This document shows positions 27,380 to 36,181 of a DNA stretch of 64,000 nucleotides, in pieces. A program made the position numbers and the translations under genes. The notes below the pieces were generated by a model. That model did not search any database, was not told where the DNA came from, and was given only the letters and a program-made list of their open reading frames with translations. Source of the DNA: Anaerolineae bacterium (lineage in GTDB: Bacteria; Chloroflexota; Anaerolineae; Aggregatilineales; Phototrophicaceae); the NCBI GenBank assembly GCA_022824465.1, contig JAJDZV010000009.1, positions 124,001 to 188,000 on the forward strand, given 5' to 3'. Numbering within the stretch: position 1 is the first letter of the stretch; each line of letters begins with the position of its first letter.

Positions 27380-28499
27380 TCAGGCCTCACAGCGCGCGGG
27401 ATTGATACCGTACAGGATTGGCGTCGGGTGATGCCAACGCGCGGCCATGTTGACCAAGACTTCGGAACCGATCCCGGCCGGACGCTGGATTTCTGCGACG
27501 CGCCGAAAACTATGGAAGAGACCGCGTACGTAGTCGCGATTCTGGGCGACTACATCGGACGGCACGATAGACTGCGCGCGGAATCAGCGAGTCACTCCGC
27601 AGTCGAATTGTGCGCCGGGCGACCAGTGTGAAAGGCAGGATCGCGGCGCAGACGAGAGCTACGCTCAGGCTAAGCGCAATGCGGCTGCGGTAGTCACGTT
27701 GCGGCACTTCCTACCAGGCAGCCAACCCCGACGCCGCTGCCAAGACCAAAATCGCCGTGCCCAAGTACATCTGTCCGGCGAACAAATTTACATGCGCCAA
27801 CCCACTCAGATGATCCACCTGCACGTAGTCGAGCCCGCCGTCAGCCGCGTTGGTATGCGAACCCTCTACATAGGTGAATTCTTGCAAGAAGCGCTCTACG
27901 TCACGCAAGACATAGGGACTGCCGATCGCGAAGACAATTGGCGCCAACAGCCAACTGAGTCTGACGCAGCGCGCGAACCGAACCGAGCGCTGGCCATAGG
28001 TTAGAAGCAAGCCCGCGCAAATGAGGAGCGGCGCGACGGCGGCGGCATTTTAGCGCGTGCTTGCCGCCAAGCCGTCGTAAAGCGCGGCAAAGCGATTCGC
28101 GGCCAACCTCGCCATTGCATAAGCTTGCGGCATGCCGCCGAAAACAGAATACATGCGCGAGAAAACCTAGCGCGGAATATCGGCAAAGGCGCGCAGAGAC
28201 TCGCCTTCGCGGTCGGCAAGCGATTGACGGCGAGCGCCCCGGTGACTTGGAACATGACAAAATAAGTGTTCATTATGAACGTCGATTAGTAAAAGAATAC
28301 TGGATTCAGGCGATTTCGCAGCGCCATATTTGCTGGCGCGCCAACATTGAAGAATTCATCGCGATGGATCGGAAGCTATTCGCGCGCCACACCAAAAGGC
28401 GCGTAAGAGGGAAAGTACACCGGATCCAGTTGACAGTGGCTGATGCCCCGAATGCGCATGGCGGCGGCGAACAACAGCAGCACAGACTCCGCCAGCCAC
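27380..28499 (-). pseudogene. Decayed membrane glycosyltransferase (ArnT/PMT, GT39-like)
   Basis: The - strand carries consecutive GT39-like pieces in shifting frames. From 28499 down: a membrane start (LLLFAAAMRIRGISHCQLDPV), a stop, then HRDEFFNVGAPANMAL and LNPVFFY, recalling the HPDE...DLNPHFF signature of this family, then another stop. After frame changes come FAIGSPYVLRDVERFLQEF and LFAGQMYLGTAILVLAA, and near 27400 a C-terminal-like piece. At least three stops or frameshifts break it. It probably once transferred a lipid-linked sugar. A sequencing error cannot explain so many lesions. Confidence 0.65.
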
Positions 28500-30053
28500 T
28501 CAATCGGGCGCAAGCTTATGCTTCCTCGCTGTCGGCAAGGTCGCCAAAGGCGCGCCGCGCAAGGCCGAGCGCATCGCATCGCGATCATCCCAGGCGTACT
28601 CGGTCGTGCCGAAGCACATGCTTTGCTCATGGCCTTTGCCGCAAGCCATCACCAAATCACTCTGCTCCGCCATCTGGCAAGCCACATGAATTGCTTCGCC
28701 GCGGTCGGGTACAGCGATGAAGGTCTTGCCATCGACGCCGCCCCGCGCCAGACAGCCCGCCTTCATCATTGCCAGGATGTCTTTGAGCGACTCCGTCCGC
28801 GGATCTTCGGCCGTGAGAATCGTCATGTCGGCGAGTCGCGCCGAGGTTTCCGCCATGAGCCGGCGTTTTTCCACATCGCGCAATCCAGCGCTGCCGAATA
28901 CGGCTATAAGTCGTTTGCCCGGCGGCAGCATCTGCCGCCCAGCCTTCAGCGCTCGCTTCAGGGCGTTCGGCGTATGCGCGAAATCGACTATGGCGATAAA
29001 GTCTTGTCCAAGGTCAATCCGCTCCATGCGCCCGGGAATGAGGTCAACCGCGGCAATACCCTCGCGGATCGCCGCCCAGGGCATATCGGCTTCCCGAGCC
29101 GCGCCAATTGCCGCCAGGGCGTTTGCGATATTAAACTCGCCAGCAAGTCGCAGGGATACCTGCTGGCTGTCTACGCTAAACTCGATTGTCGAAGGTCGAT
29201 GAGCGATCTTGCAAGCGCGAAAATCCGCCTGATTCACGATGCCGTAAGTGACCCTTCGCTCCACCGGTATCGCGGCGAAGTATTCGGCGGACGGGTCGTC
29301 ATTGTTGATCACGGCCGTCTTGACCAGATTCGGTTTGCGATAGGCACGACTCAGCATGTGGAACATAGTCGCTTTGGCAGCGCGATAGTCTTCCCAGCTG
29401 CCGTGAAAGTCGAGATGCTCGTGCGCGACATTGGTCAGGACCGCGACATCAATGTCAACGCCGTTCAGCCGGCCCTGCGCCAAGCCGTGGCTGGTCATCT
29501 CCAGGACACAATGCGTGATGCCAGCCTCGACCATTTTCGCCAGGTAAGCCTGGACGCGAGGCGCGCCCGGGGTCGTGACGTGCAGACCGGTGGCGGCGGA
29601 CTCGTCGCCGAATTCAGCCGAGATCGTGCTGATGTAACCGGCGCGGACGCCCGGCGCGCGTTTCAGAATGCTGTGCAACAGATGGCAGGTCGTGGATTTG
29701 CCGTCGGTGCCGGTGACGCCGAAGACCGCGAGCTTCCGCGACGGGAAACCGTGCCAGGCGGCAGCCAGCGGTCCCAAGACATCCTGCGCACGCTTGACCT
29801 GCACACAGGGAACGGTCAAGCCTTCAATGCGCCTTTCGCCGACGATGGCGGCAGCGCCAGCTTCTATGGCTTGCGGGATGAAGCGGTGGCCATCGGCCGT
29901 CTGCCCGACGCGCGCGACGAACAGGCCGCCGGGTTGTACCTCCCCGCTCGACTCAACTACTTCAGCGCTGATACGCGTCGCCAAATCGCCGCATGATGAC
30001 AGGACATATTCCGCGGGAATCTCAGCAAATAGCTGTTCCAAAGTCGCAGCCAT
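28500..30053 (-). CDS. murE: MurE-like UDP-MurNAc-tripeptide ligase
   Basis: A cytosolic ATP-dependent Mur ligase adding the third residue of the peptidoglycan stem peptide. The 517-residue protein has the UDP-binding N-domain (GEVQPGGLFVARVGQTADGH), a P-loop GVTGTDGKSTT, VLEMTSHGLAQGRLNGVDI, the carbamyl-lysine region DYRAAKATMF, and the C-domain with AVFGSAGLRDVEKRR and TAEDPRTESLKDI. The DNPR box of meso-DAP enzymes reads EDPR here, so the amino acid added is uncertain. The ATG at 30053 follows GAGGA. It ends next to the decayed glycosyltransferase. Confidence 0.88.
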   Translation of the reverse strand: MAATLEQLFAEIPAEYVLSSCGDLATRISAEVVESSGEVQPGGLFVARVGQTADGHRFIPQAIEAGAAAIVGERRIEGLTVPCVQVKRAQDVLGPLAAAWHGFPSRKLAVFGVTGTDGKSTTCHLLHSILKRAPGVRAGYISTISAEFGDESAATGLHVTTPGAPRVQAYLAKMVEAGITHCVLEMTSHGLAQGRLNGVDIDVAVLTNVAHEHLDFHGSWEDYRAAKATMFHMLSRAYRKPNLVKTAVINNDDPSAEYFAAIPVERRVTYGIVNQADFRACKIAHRPSTIEFSVDSQQVSLRLAGEFNIANALAAIGAAREADMPWAAIREGIAAVDLIPGRMERIDLGQDFIAIVDFAHTPNALKRALKAGRQMLPPGKRLIAVFGSAGLRDVEKRRLMAETSARLADMTILTAEDPRTESLKDILAMMKAGCLARGGVDGKTFIAVPDRGEAIHVACQMAEQSDLVMACGKGHEQSMCFGTTEYAWDDRDAMRSALRGAPLATLPTARKHKLAPD

Positions 30054-30172
30054 GATGTCCTCGCACATTGCAGCCGTAATCCAATTCAAGCATGGTTGTG
30101 CGGCAATGACAAACGCAAACGCGCCGGGAACGAGCCGACGCGCTTGAAACTAAGTTGAAATGTAGTGCAGCG

Positions 30173-30874
30173 CTAGCTCAAGCCGCGCGCCAGTTCATTC
30201 AACTGCGAGCGGACGCTGCCGTCCACCATGCCGCCCGCCCAGCGCACAATCAGACCGCCGAGAATCGCGGGATCAACCGAGAATTCGGCTTCGTCGGCGC
30301 CAACTTCCGACTGGACTTTCTTCTGTTCGGCCGCGGTCAAGGGCATAGCGCTTACGACCTCGACGCTGCCGCCCAAGCCTTTGGCGCCATCCGGCAGGTC
30401 GGCGATAAAGCCGTTGACCAGGGCATTCTGTTTGGACTTATTGATGCTCTCGTCCAGGATGCGGCTGGCGACCGCCACCGAGATATTCAGCACCTGCTCG
30501 CGCAAGTTGCCCAGCTCCTGATTGCGAATCGCAACCGCCTCGTTCTGCGCGTCGTATTGGATCCTGGCTGCTTCCTGGCGGGCGTCTTGCTCGATGCTTG
30601 CGGCGACTTCCTCGCCTCGTCCGCGCGCGTCGTCAATCACCTTCTGCGCTTCGCTGCGGGCTTGCGCCAGGATCTTTTCCGCTTCCGCTTCAGCGCTTTC
30701 CCGGGCGCGCGCCGCCGCCGCCGCGTCTTCCAAGCCTTTGGCGATGCGATTGCGCCGTTCGTTGAGCACGTTCGTCAGCGGGTCATAGATAAAGCGGGTC
30801 AGCAGCACGTAGAGCATGATGAAGGCGATCAGCCAAATCAGCATCATCCCGGGGTTAATTCCCAATGCTTCCAT
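30173..30874 (-). CDS. atpF: ATP synthase b subunit fused to the C-terminal domain of delta
   Basis: The 233-residue stator protein has an N-terminal membrane helix (residues 8-28), a long charged helix typical of subunit b (about 30-165), and a final section (171-233: VEVVSAMPLT, then ILGGLIVRWAGGMVDGSVRS) that clearly matches the C-terminal domain of delta. The N-terminal six-helix domain of delta, which binds the alpha subunits, is absent. The ATG at 30874 follows AGGAGG. It is the last ATP synthase gene in this block: downstream comes murE, not atpA. Confidence 0.88.
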   Translation of the reverse strand: MEALGINPGMMLIWLIAFIMLYVLLTRFIYDPLTNVLNERRNRIAKGLEDAAAAARARESAEAEAEKILAQARSEAQKVIDDARGRGEEVAASIEQDARQEAARIQYDAQNEAVAIRNQELGNLREQVLNISVAVASRILDESINKSKQNALVNGFIADLPDGAKGLGGSVEVVSAMPLTAAEQKKVQSEVGADEAEFSVDPAILGGLIVRWAGGMVDGSVRSQLNELARGLS

Positions 30875-30899
30875 AGTGTCCTCCTGTTGCGCCCGAGGC

Positions 30900-31142
30900 T
30901 TAACTAAGTACGAACAGGATAATGAGCGACACAACGAGCGCGTAGATGGCGACCGCTTCGGCGAAAGCGACGCCGAGGATCATGTTCGTCTGAATGGTCG
31001 GCGTGTGATCAGGGTTGCGTCCCATCGCCATTACCGCGCCGCCGACCGAGAGCCCGATGCCGATACCGCCGCCAGCCGCGCCGATCATCGCCAAGCCCGC
31101 GCCAACCGCTTTGCCCAAGACTATCGTTGATTGTGGATCCAT
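30900..31142 (-). CDS. atpE: ATP synthase c subunit
   Basis: The 80-residue two-helix proteolipid forms the rotor ring. Helix 1 has GAAGGGIGIGLSVGGAVMAM, the polar loop is RNPDHTP, and helix 2 carries the ion-binding Glu in GVAFAEAVAIYALVVSLI. The residue after this Glu is Ala rather than Ser/Thr, which favours proton over sodium coupling. The ATG at 31142 follows GGAGG with 8-nt spacing. It lies between atpB and the b-delta fusion. Confidence 0.95.
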   Translation of the reverse strand: MDPQSTIVLGKAVGAGLAMIGAAGGGIGIGLSVGGAVMAMGRNPDHTPTIQTNMILGVAFAEAVAIYALVVSLIILFVLS

Positions 31143-31187
31143 CGATGTTTCCTCCAATTTGGTAATCGTTCTACGCGTGCAAGATTG

Positions 31188-32600
31188 TTAATGCGCGTCG
31201 GCGTGATCATGATCATCATCGTGATGATGGCTGATCGTCGCCAACTGCATGAATATCGCCGTCAACAGGGCAAAGACCAAAGCCTGAATGGCGCCGACGA
31301 AAAACTCCAGGATGAAGAAGGGCCATGGCAGAATCGGCACCAGGAAGCTCATCACGAAGAGCAGAATCGCCCCGGCGAACATCGCGCCCAGAAGACGGAA
31401 GCTAAACGAGAGAACTTTGGCGAAATCGCCGATCAATTCCAGCAAGCCCACGGCCACATCAATGCCGCCCAACGGCGATTTGAAGAGCGTGCTGAAGTTG
31501 AAGAACTTGGTGAAGTAGCCGATGCCCAGCGCTTTGACGCCGACGTATTGGACCATGACGACTGCGATAATCGCCAAAGTCAAGGTCATGTTCAAGTCGG
31601 TCGAGGCGACGCGCACCCAGGGCAGAACCACCCAAGGCACGCGTTTCGCGTCTTCGCTCTTCGGGTCTGGATGCAGCGGGATCGGCGCCTTCTTCCCGTC
31701 CTTCTCGGCTTGCTCGTAGCCGTCCTCCCAAGACGAGAGGCCGACGCCGGTATAGCAGCCGCGATCGCGCCGCGCCTGTTTCTCGGCTGTGCGCGCGTTT
31801 AGAACATCCTGCCGCGCCATAGCCATGGCGTCAGACGCGTCCGTTTCCGTCGCATGATCGTCGCCGTGGTCGTCGCTGGCTTCGTCGGCATGCGTTTCAT
31901 CACCGTGCCCGCCGTGCGCCGCTTGATATCGCTGGTAAGCATCGGCTTCCAGCTGGCTTTGCTGCGCTGCAAGGGCGGCAGTCTCAGCCCGAGCCAGAGC
32001 CGTCGCGTCAGCCGCCGCTTCATCCTCCGGGCTGATCCAATCGCACTGTCCGTTGACGTACGAGATGCCGAGGAAGCCCTGATAGATCTCGAAACCGTCG
32101 GTCGTGATGACCTTGTACTCCTCAGTAGCGGGATCAAACTTCTCCTTGGTGTGAGCGTGGATGAAACCGACAGTGTCGATGCCGGGGACCAGCGACATCC
32201 AGTTCGACAGCAGCACGATCAGGAAGATGGTCATGAACATGTTGAAGATCAAACGGAAATGCGGACCGCCAGCGATGCCGCCGATGAACCCCATCAGGCC
32301 CTCATACAGCGCTTCGAACATATTGTAGAAACCGCCAGGCGGAACTTCGCTTCCGTCGCTCGGGCGCCGCCGCGCGATGTAAACCACAAATAGCAGCAGT
32401 AAGATCCAAACGATTACCGCCGCTACTAGCGTGTTGGTGATCCGTATATCCGTGAAGGGGATATCGTATCCCGCCGGAAGATTCTCGCCGGGAAGCTGGA
32501 TGAACGGGATGACCGGAGGCACGACCAGCGCGACAAATACGCCAGCCAGGAATAACAGCAAAGCGACATAGCGGCGCTTTCCGTTCCAGAAACTATTCAC
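31188..32600 (-). CDS. atpB: ATP synthase a subunit with a large His-rich extramembrane insertion
   Basis: The membrane subunit forms the ion half-channels. It has 470 residues; typical members have 240-290. The essential arginine is R402 in SFRLLGAMFAG. Residues 144-325, between LLSNWMSLVPG and PWVVLPWVRVASTDLNM, form a soluble insertion of about 180 residues. The insertion holds an Ala/Glu/Gln-rich helix (192-228), a His/Asp-rich stretch (229-253) and two cysteines (C186, C282). By known subunit a topology this loop faces outside the cytoplasm. The C-terminus is also His/Asp-rich (458-470). It overlaps the upstream atpI-like gene by 8 nt. Confidence 0.95.
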   Translation of the reverse strand: MNSFWNGKRRYVALLLFLAGVFVALVVPPVIPFIQLPGENLPAGYDIPFTDIRITNTLVAAVIVWILLLLFVVYIARRRPSDGSEVPPGGFYNMFEALYEGLMGFIGGIAGGPHFRLIFNMFMTIFLIVLLSNWMSLVPGIDTVGFIHAHTKEKFDPATEEYKVITTDGFEIYQGFLGISYVNGQCDWISPEDEAAADATALARAETAALAAQQSQLEADAYQRYQAAHGGHGDETHADEASDDHGDDHATETDASDAMAMARQDVLNARTAEKQARRDRGCYTGVGLSSWEDGYEQAEKDGKKAPIPLHPDPKSEDAKRVPWVVLPWVRVASTDLNMTLTLAIIAVVMVQYVGVKALGIGYFTKFFNFSTLFKSPLGGIDVAVGLLELIGDFAKVLSFSFRLLGAMFAGAILLFVMSFLVPILPWPFFILEFFVGAIQALVFALLTAIFMQLATISHHHDDDHDHADAH

Positions 32601-32862
32601 GTAGCTCTTCCTCCTTCAGTTTTGCAGCCTTATGCATCTGCCTGGCTTTGTGACGCGTATAGACAAAAAGAGCCGCCAGATTCACCGGAACGCTAACCAG
32701 CAACATCACGAAGATGAAGGTTGGGCGCGTCCCGAAAGCTTCATCCAATGCCAAGCCCAGTAATATCGTTGCTAAAATGACAAGCAAGACTATACAGCCT
32801 ACCTGTCCAACAACCCCCGCCACCAATCCGTATGTTGTCAGCGGGTTGTTGTCGCGCGCCAT
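32593..32862 (-). CDS. AtpI/AtpZ-like small membrane protein
   Basis: The 89-residue protein has two membrane helices (GQVGCIVLLVILATILLGLA and IFVMLLVSVPVNLAALFVY) with the loop DEAFGTRPTF, and a charged tail. The pattern fits the ATPase gene 1 family, whose members assist c-ring assembly or magnesium uptake next to ATP synthase operons. Its position directly before atpB supports this. Confidence 0.75.
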   Translation of the reverse strand: MARDNNPLTTYGLVAGVVGQVGCIVLLVILATILLGLALDEAFGTRPTFIFVMLLVSVPVNLAALFVYTRHKARQMHKAAKLKEEELRE

Positions 32863-32917
32863 GACATGCGTATCTCATCATTGACTGACCCACCCGACCA
32901 GCGGACAGACTTCGAGA

Positions 32918-32926
32918 ATTTTATCA
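32918..32926 (-). promoter_or_regulatory. Extended -10 promoter candidate for the ATP synthase genes
   Basis: The - strand reads TGA-TAAAAT in an AT-rich stretch between nuoN and the atpI-like gene, about 55 bp before its ATG. No convincing -35 box was found; read-through from nuo is also possible. Confidence 0.4.
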
Positions 32927-32952
32927 CAATCGAAATCCTATGGCTACAGCGA

Positions 32953-34449
32953 CTATAATCCGAGCGCCCCCAATGCCGCCCAATCGTAAACCGGCGTGAC
33001 GGCGATCGTCCCGAGCAGAATAACGACCAAGGCGGTTATGCCCAGGGACCAGGCATACGACCGCGGGATGGCGATCGGCACATCATCGTCCGGTCCTGAA
33101 TCCACGTACATGACTTTGATGACCACGAGATAATAGTAGAGGGCGATGATGGCGTTGGTGACTGCGATTAGCGCCAAGCCGACGAGATTGGAATTGACTG
33201 CCGCCTGGAACAATAAGAACTTGCCGAAGAAGCCAGCCGCCGGCGGTATCCCGCCCAGCGAGAGCAAGCCGATCGTGATAAAGAGCGCCAACCAGGGACT
33301 GCGGCGATTCAAGCCAGCCATATCGCTGATCTCTTCAGAATCGGTCGCCGCGATGAATAGAATTACGCCGCCGAATACGAGCAGATTCGTGAAGATGTAC
33401 ATGAACATATAGAACGACACCGACGCCACTGCCAGGCTGTCGTTCGCGCCCTGCAATGCCGCCACCCCGATCAGCGTATAGCCGGCTTGCGCAATCGACG
33501 AATAAGCCAGCAAGCGCTTGATGTTGCTCTGGCGCAAGGCGACCACGTTGCCAAGCGTCATGCTCACAATTGAAATCACGATCAGCAGGTTGACCCAGAA
33601 ATCCTGGATGATCACGCCGCCGATGACGAGATCGACCGGGAACGCGGCGGTAAGGAACCTCACCAGCAGTACGAAGCTGGCCGCCTTGCTGGATACGCTG
33701 ACAAATGCTGTCACCGGCGTTGGCGCGCCTTCGTAGACATCGGGCGTCCAAAAGTGGAAGGGCACGGCGCTGATCTTGAAGCCAAAACCGACCACCACCA
33801 TCACGAGCGCGGTCATGACGGCGACGACGCTGTCGCCGACGCTGCTGTTTATGGCGTCAGCGATGCCGCTCAGACCGGTCGTGCCGGTGAAGCCATAAAG
33901 CAGGCTGAAGCCGAATAGCATGATTGCCGAAGCGAAGGCGCCGTACAGGAAGTACTTCATGCCGCTCTCAGCCGAGCGCGCGTCGCCGCGGCGGAAGCTC
34001 GCCAGCATATAGAGCGGAATCGAGAGCGTCTCCAGCGCGACGAAAACCAGGATCAGGTCGCTGGCGCTCGACATCATCAAGCCGCCGAGAGTGGCGACGA
34101 TAACAATGAGATAGAACTCGCCTTTATCGCCAACACCCTTATCGCCCGCCGCCATCAAACAGGTGACAGCCCCGGCAAGTAGGAGCATGACCTTGAAGAT
34201 TTGCGAAAGCGGATCGTAATTGACCATGCCGCCCCAAAGCAGCGCGCCATTCTCGAAGAGCTTGGGATCGGGCAGCCAGATAAGCGGGACCAGCGCCAAA
34301 AGCGCCATGCCAACAGCGGAGATAAAGACAACGTTGCGCCGTGCGGCCGGCGACCCATAAATATCGGCGAACAGTACGAGGATCGCCAGCGCGGTCAGGC
34401 CGATCTCCGGCAAGACTGATGGAAGCTGCGCCCAGAGATCAAATTCCAT
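32953..34449 (-). CDS. nuoN: NADH-quinone oxidoreductase subunit N
   Basis: Antiporter-like proton-pumping subunit of complex I, 498 residues, with about 14 membrane helices. Family landmarks are VALETLSIPLYMLASFRRGD (with the key Glu), KYFLYGAFASAIMLFGFSLL, FHFWTPDVYEGAPTPVTAF and KRLLAYSSIAQAGYTLIG. Its start directly follows the stop of nuoM (TAG then ATG). It closes the nuo block. Confidence 0.95.
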   Translation of the reverse strand: MEFDLWAQLPSVLPEIGLTALAILVLFADIYGSPAARRNVVFISAVGMALLALVPLIWLPDPKLFENGALLWGGMVNYDPLSQIFKVMLLLAGAVTCLMAAGDKGVGDKGEFYLIVIVATLGGLMMSSASDLILVFVALETLSIPLYMLASFRRGDARSAESGMKYFLYGAFASAIMLFGFSLLYGFTGTTGLSGIADAINSSVGDSVVAVMTALVMVVVGFGFKISAVPFHFWTPDVYEGAPTPVTAFVSVSSKAASFVLLVRFLTAAFPVDLVIGGVIIQDFWVNLLIVISIVSMTLGNVVALRQSNIKRLLAYSSIAQAGYTLIGVAALQGANDSLAVASVSFYMFMYIFTNLLVFGGVILFIAATDSEEISDMAGLNRRSPWLALFITIGLLSLGGIPPAAGFFGKFLLFQAAVNSNLVGLALIAVTNAIIALYYYLVVIKVMYVDSGPDDDVPIAIPRSYAWSLGITALVVILLGTIAVTPVYDWAALGALGL

Positions 34450-36171
34450 CTAGCCACCTCCCAGCAAGGCGATTAAGGGACGGATACCGGACTCGATCAT
34501 TGGCGCCATGATCGGCGGATACAAACCGAGGATGATCAACGGCGAGCCCAATATGATCAAGACGATGCGGTCGGTCATCTCGATATTGCCGACATCGTGG
34601 TAACGCGCGGCGTCAAACTCGCCGAAGAAGACTTGGCCCGCGACGCGCAGCACATATGCGGCGGTGATGACGATGCCCAGCGCCGCAATGATTACGATGA
34701 CGCTGTAGTAGTTGCTGAGCTGGAAAGCGCCTAGCTGAAGCGTGATCTGCTCCGAGGCCGCCCACATGCCCTGGAATATCGGAAACTCCGCTATGAAGCC
34801 GCTCAAGCCGGGCATGCCCATGCTGGTCAAACCGCCGATGACAAAGGCGACGCCGACCCAGGGCATCACCTTGATGAAGCCGCCCAAGCTCGGGATATCG
34901 CGCGTGTGCGAACGGTCGTAAACCATGCCGACAACGCCGAAGAAAAGCGCCGTCATCGCGCCGTGGCTGAACATTTGGATGCCAGCGCCGGTCATGCCGG
35001 TCAAGTTCATCGTCGCCCAACCCATGCTGACCAGACCCATATGGCTGACTGAGGAGAAGCCGATGACATATTTGAAGTCCCGCTGACGGAACGCGATCAG
35101 CGCGCCGTAGACGACGTTGATAAGCGTCAGAAAGACGATCCAGGGCAGGTGCGTATCGGCGCCATCGGGCAGCAGTTGCATCCCCGAGCGCAAAGCGGCG
35201 AACGCGCCGACTTTCATCAAGACGCCAGCGTGAATCATGGAGACGGCCGTGGGCGCGGCCACATGGCCATCGGGCGACCAATTGTGGAAGGGGAAGACGC
35301 CAGCGAGAACGCCGAAGCCCATAAACATAAAGGGGAACCAGAAGCGCTCAAAATTCAAGCCATCGATGCCCAAGATCTCAATCGCGAAGGCGCCGTTTTC
35401 AGCAGCCAGGGTCAATTGCACGATGCTCCAACTGTAGGCTCCGCTGTCGGCCGGCAAGATGCCGCTGGCGACTGCTGCTTCAAAGACGTCGGCGCCGCTG
35501 CCAGTGAAGTAAGCGCCAGCGGCGAAGTACATCGCCACCGCGCCGACCAACGCGAATACCGAGCCGACCAAGATGTACAGCGTCAGCTTCATCGCAGCGT
35601 ATTCGCGCAGCTTGACCCAGCCCCAACCAGCGATGAGCAAATACATCGGGAAGATCGCCAACTCGTAGAAGAAGAAGAGCATGAAGAGATCAACCGCGAT
35701 GAAAACGCCGTAGACTCCGGCGACGAGAAACATGAAAAATGCCATGAATTCGCGTAGTCGATCTTCAATATTCCACGAAATCAAGACGCCAGCCACGGCG
35801 ACCATGCCGGTGAGCAAAACCATCGGCGCGGAGACACCGTCAACACCGACGTGATAAGCGATCCCGAGCGACTCAACCCAGACTACGCGCTGTTCAAAGG
35901 CGAGCGCGTCCGCGAACATTTGCGCGCCGCTTAGTTCGGCCCCAGAGTCCAGAAGCGCCTGCTGACTCTCGATTAAGCCGCCGTCCGCCTTTACGAAGTT
36001 GTCGTAGCCGAAATAGACCGCGAGCGATAGCGCCAGGACAGCCGCGGCCGCGGTGACGCCGACGCCGCGAACCAGATCGCGATTCTTGCGATCGAGGAAG
36101 AGGATGACCACCCCCGCAATGATCGGGATGAAGATTATCGCAGTGAGGACGGAGAATCCCGTGGCTTCCAT
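34450..36171 (-). CDS. nuoM: NADH-quinone oxidoreductase subunit M, copy 1
   Basis: Antiporter-like membrane subunit, 573 residues, longer than E. coli NuoM (509). The landmarks are LFFFYELAIFPMYLLIAGWG with the pump Glu, KVGAFAALRSGMQLLPDGA, FHNWSPDGHVAAPTAVSMIH and KYVIGFSSVSHMGLVSMGWA. Extra residues lie in the loop after helix 2 (about 60-105) and around 225-255. It is one of two adjacent nuoM genes that differ throughout, so they are old paralogues and not a recent duplication. Confidence 0.93.
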   Translation of the reverse strand: MEATGFSVLTAIIFIPIIAGVVILFLDRKNRDLVRGVGVTAAAAVLALSLAVYFGYDNFVKADGGLIESQQALLDSGAELSGAQMFADALAFEQRVVWVESLGIAYHVGVDGVSAPMVLLTGMVAVAGVLISWNIEDRLREFMAFFMFLVAGVYGVFIAVDLFMLFFFYELAIFPMYLLIAGWGWVKLREYAAMKLTLYILVGSVFALVGAVAMYFAAGAYFTGSGADVFEAAVASGILPADSGAYSWSIVQLTLAAENGAFAIEILGIDGLNFERFWFPFMFMGFGVLAGVFPFHNWSPDGHVAAPTAVSMIHAGVLMKVGAFAALRSGMQLLPDGADTHLPWIVFLTLINVVYGALIAFRQRDFKYVIGFSSVSHMGLVSMGWATMNLTGMTGAGIQMFSHGAMTALFFGVVGMVYDRSHTRDIPSLGGFIKVMPWVGVAFVIGGLTSMGMPGLSGFIAEFPIFQGMWAASEQITLQLGAFQLSNYYSVIVIIAALGIVITAAYVLRVAGQVFFGEFDAARYHDVGNIEMTDRIVLIILGSPLIILGLYPPIMAPMIESGIRPLIALLGGG

Positions 36172-36181
36172 AGGGGCAATC

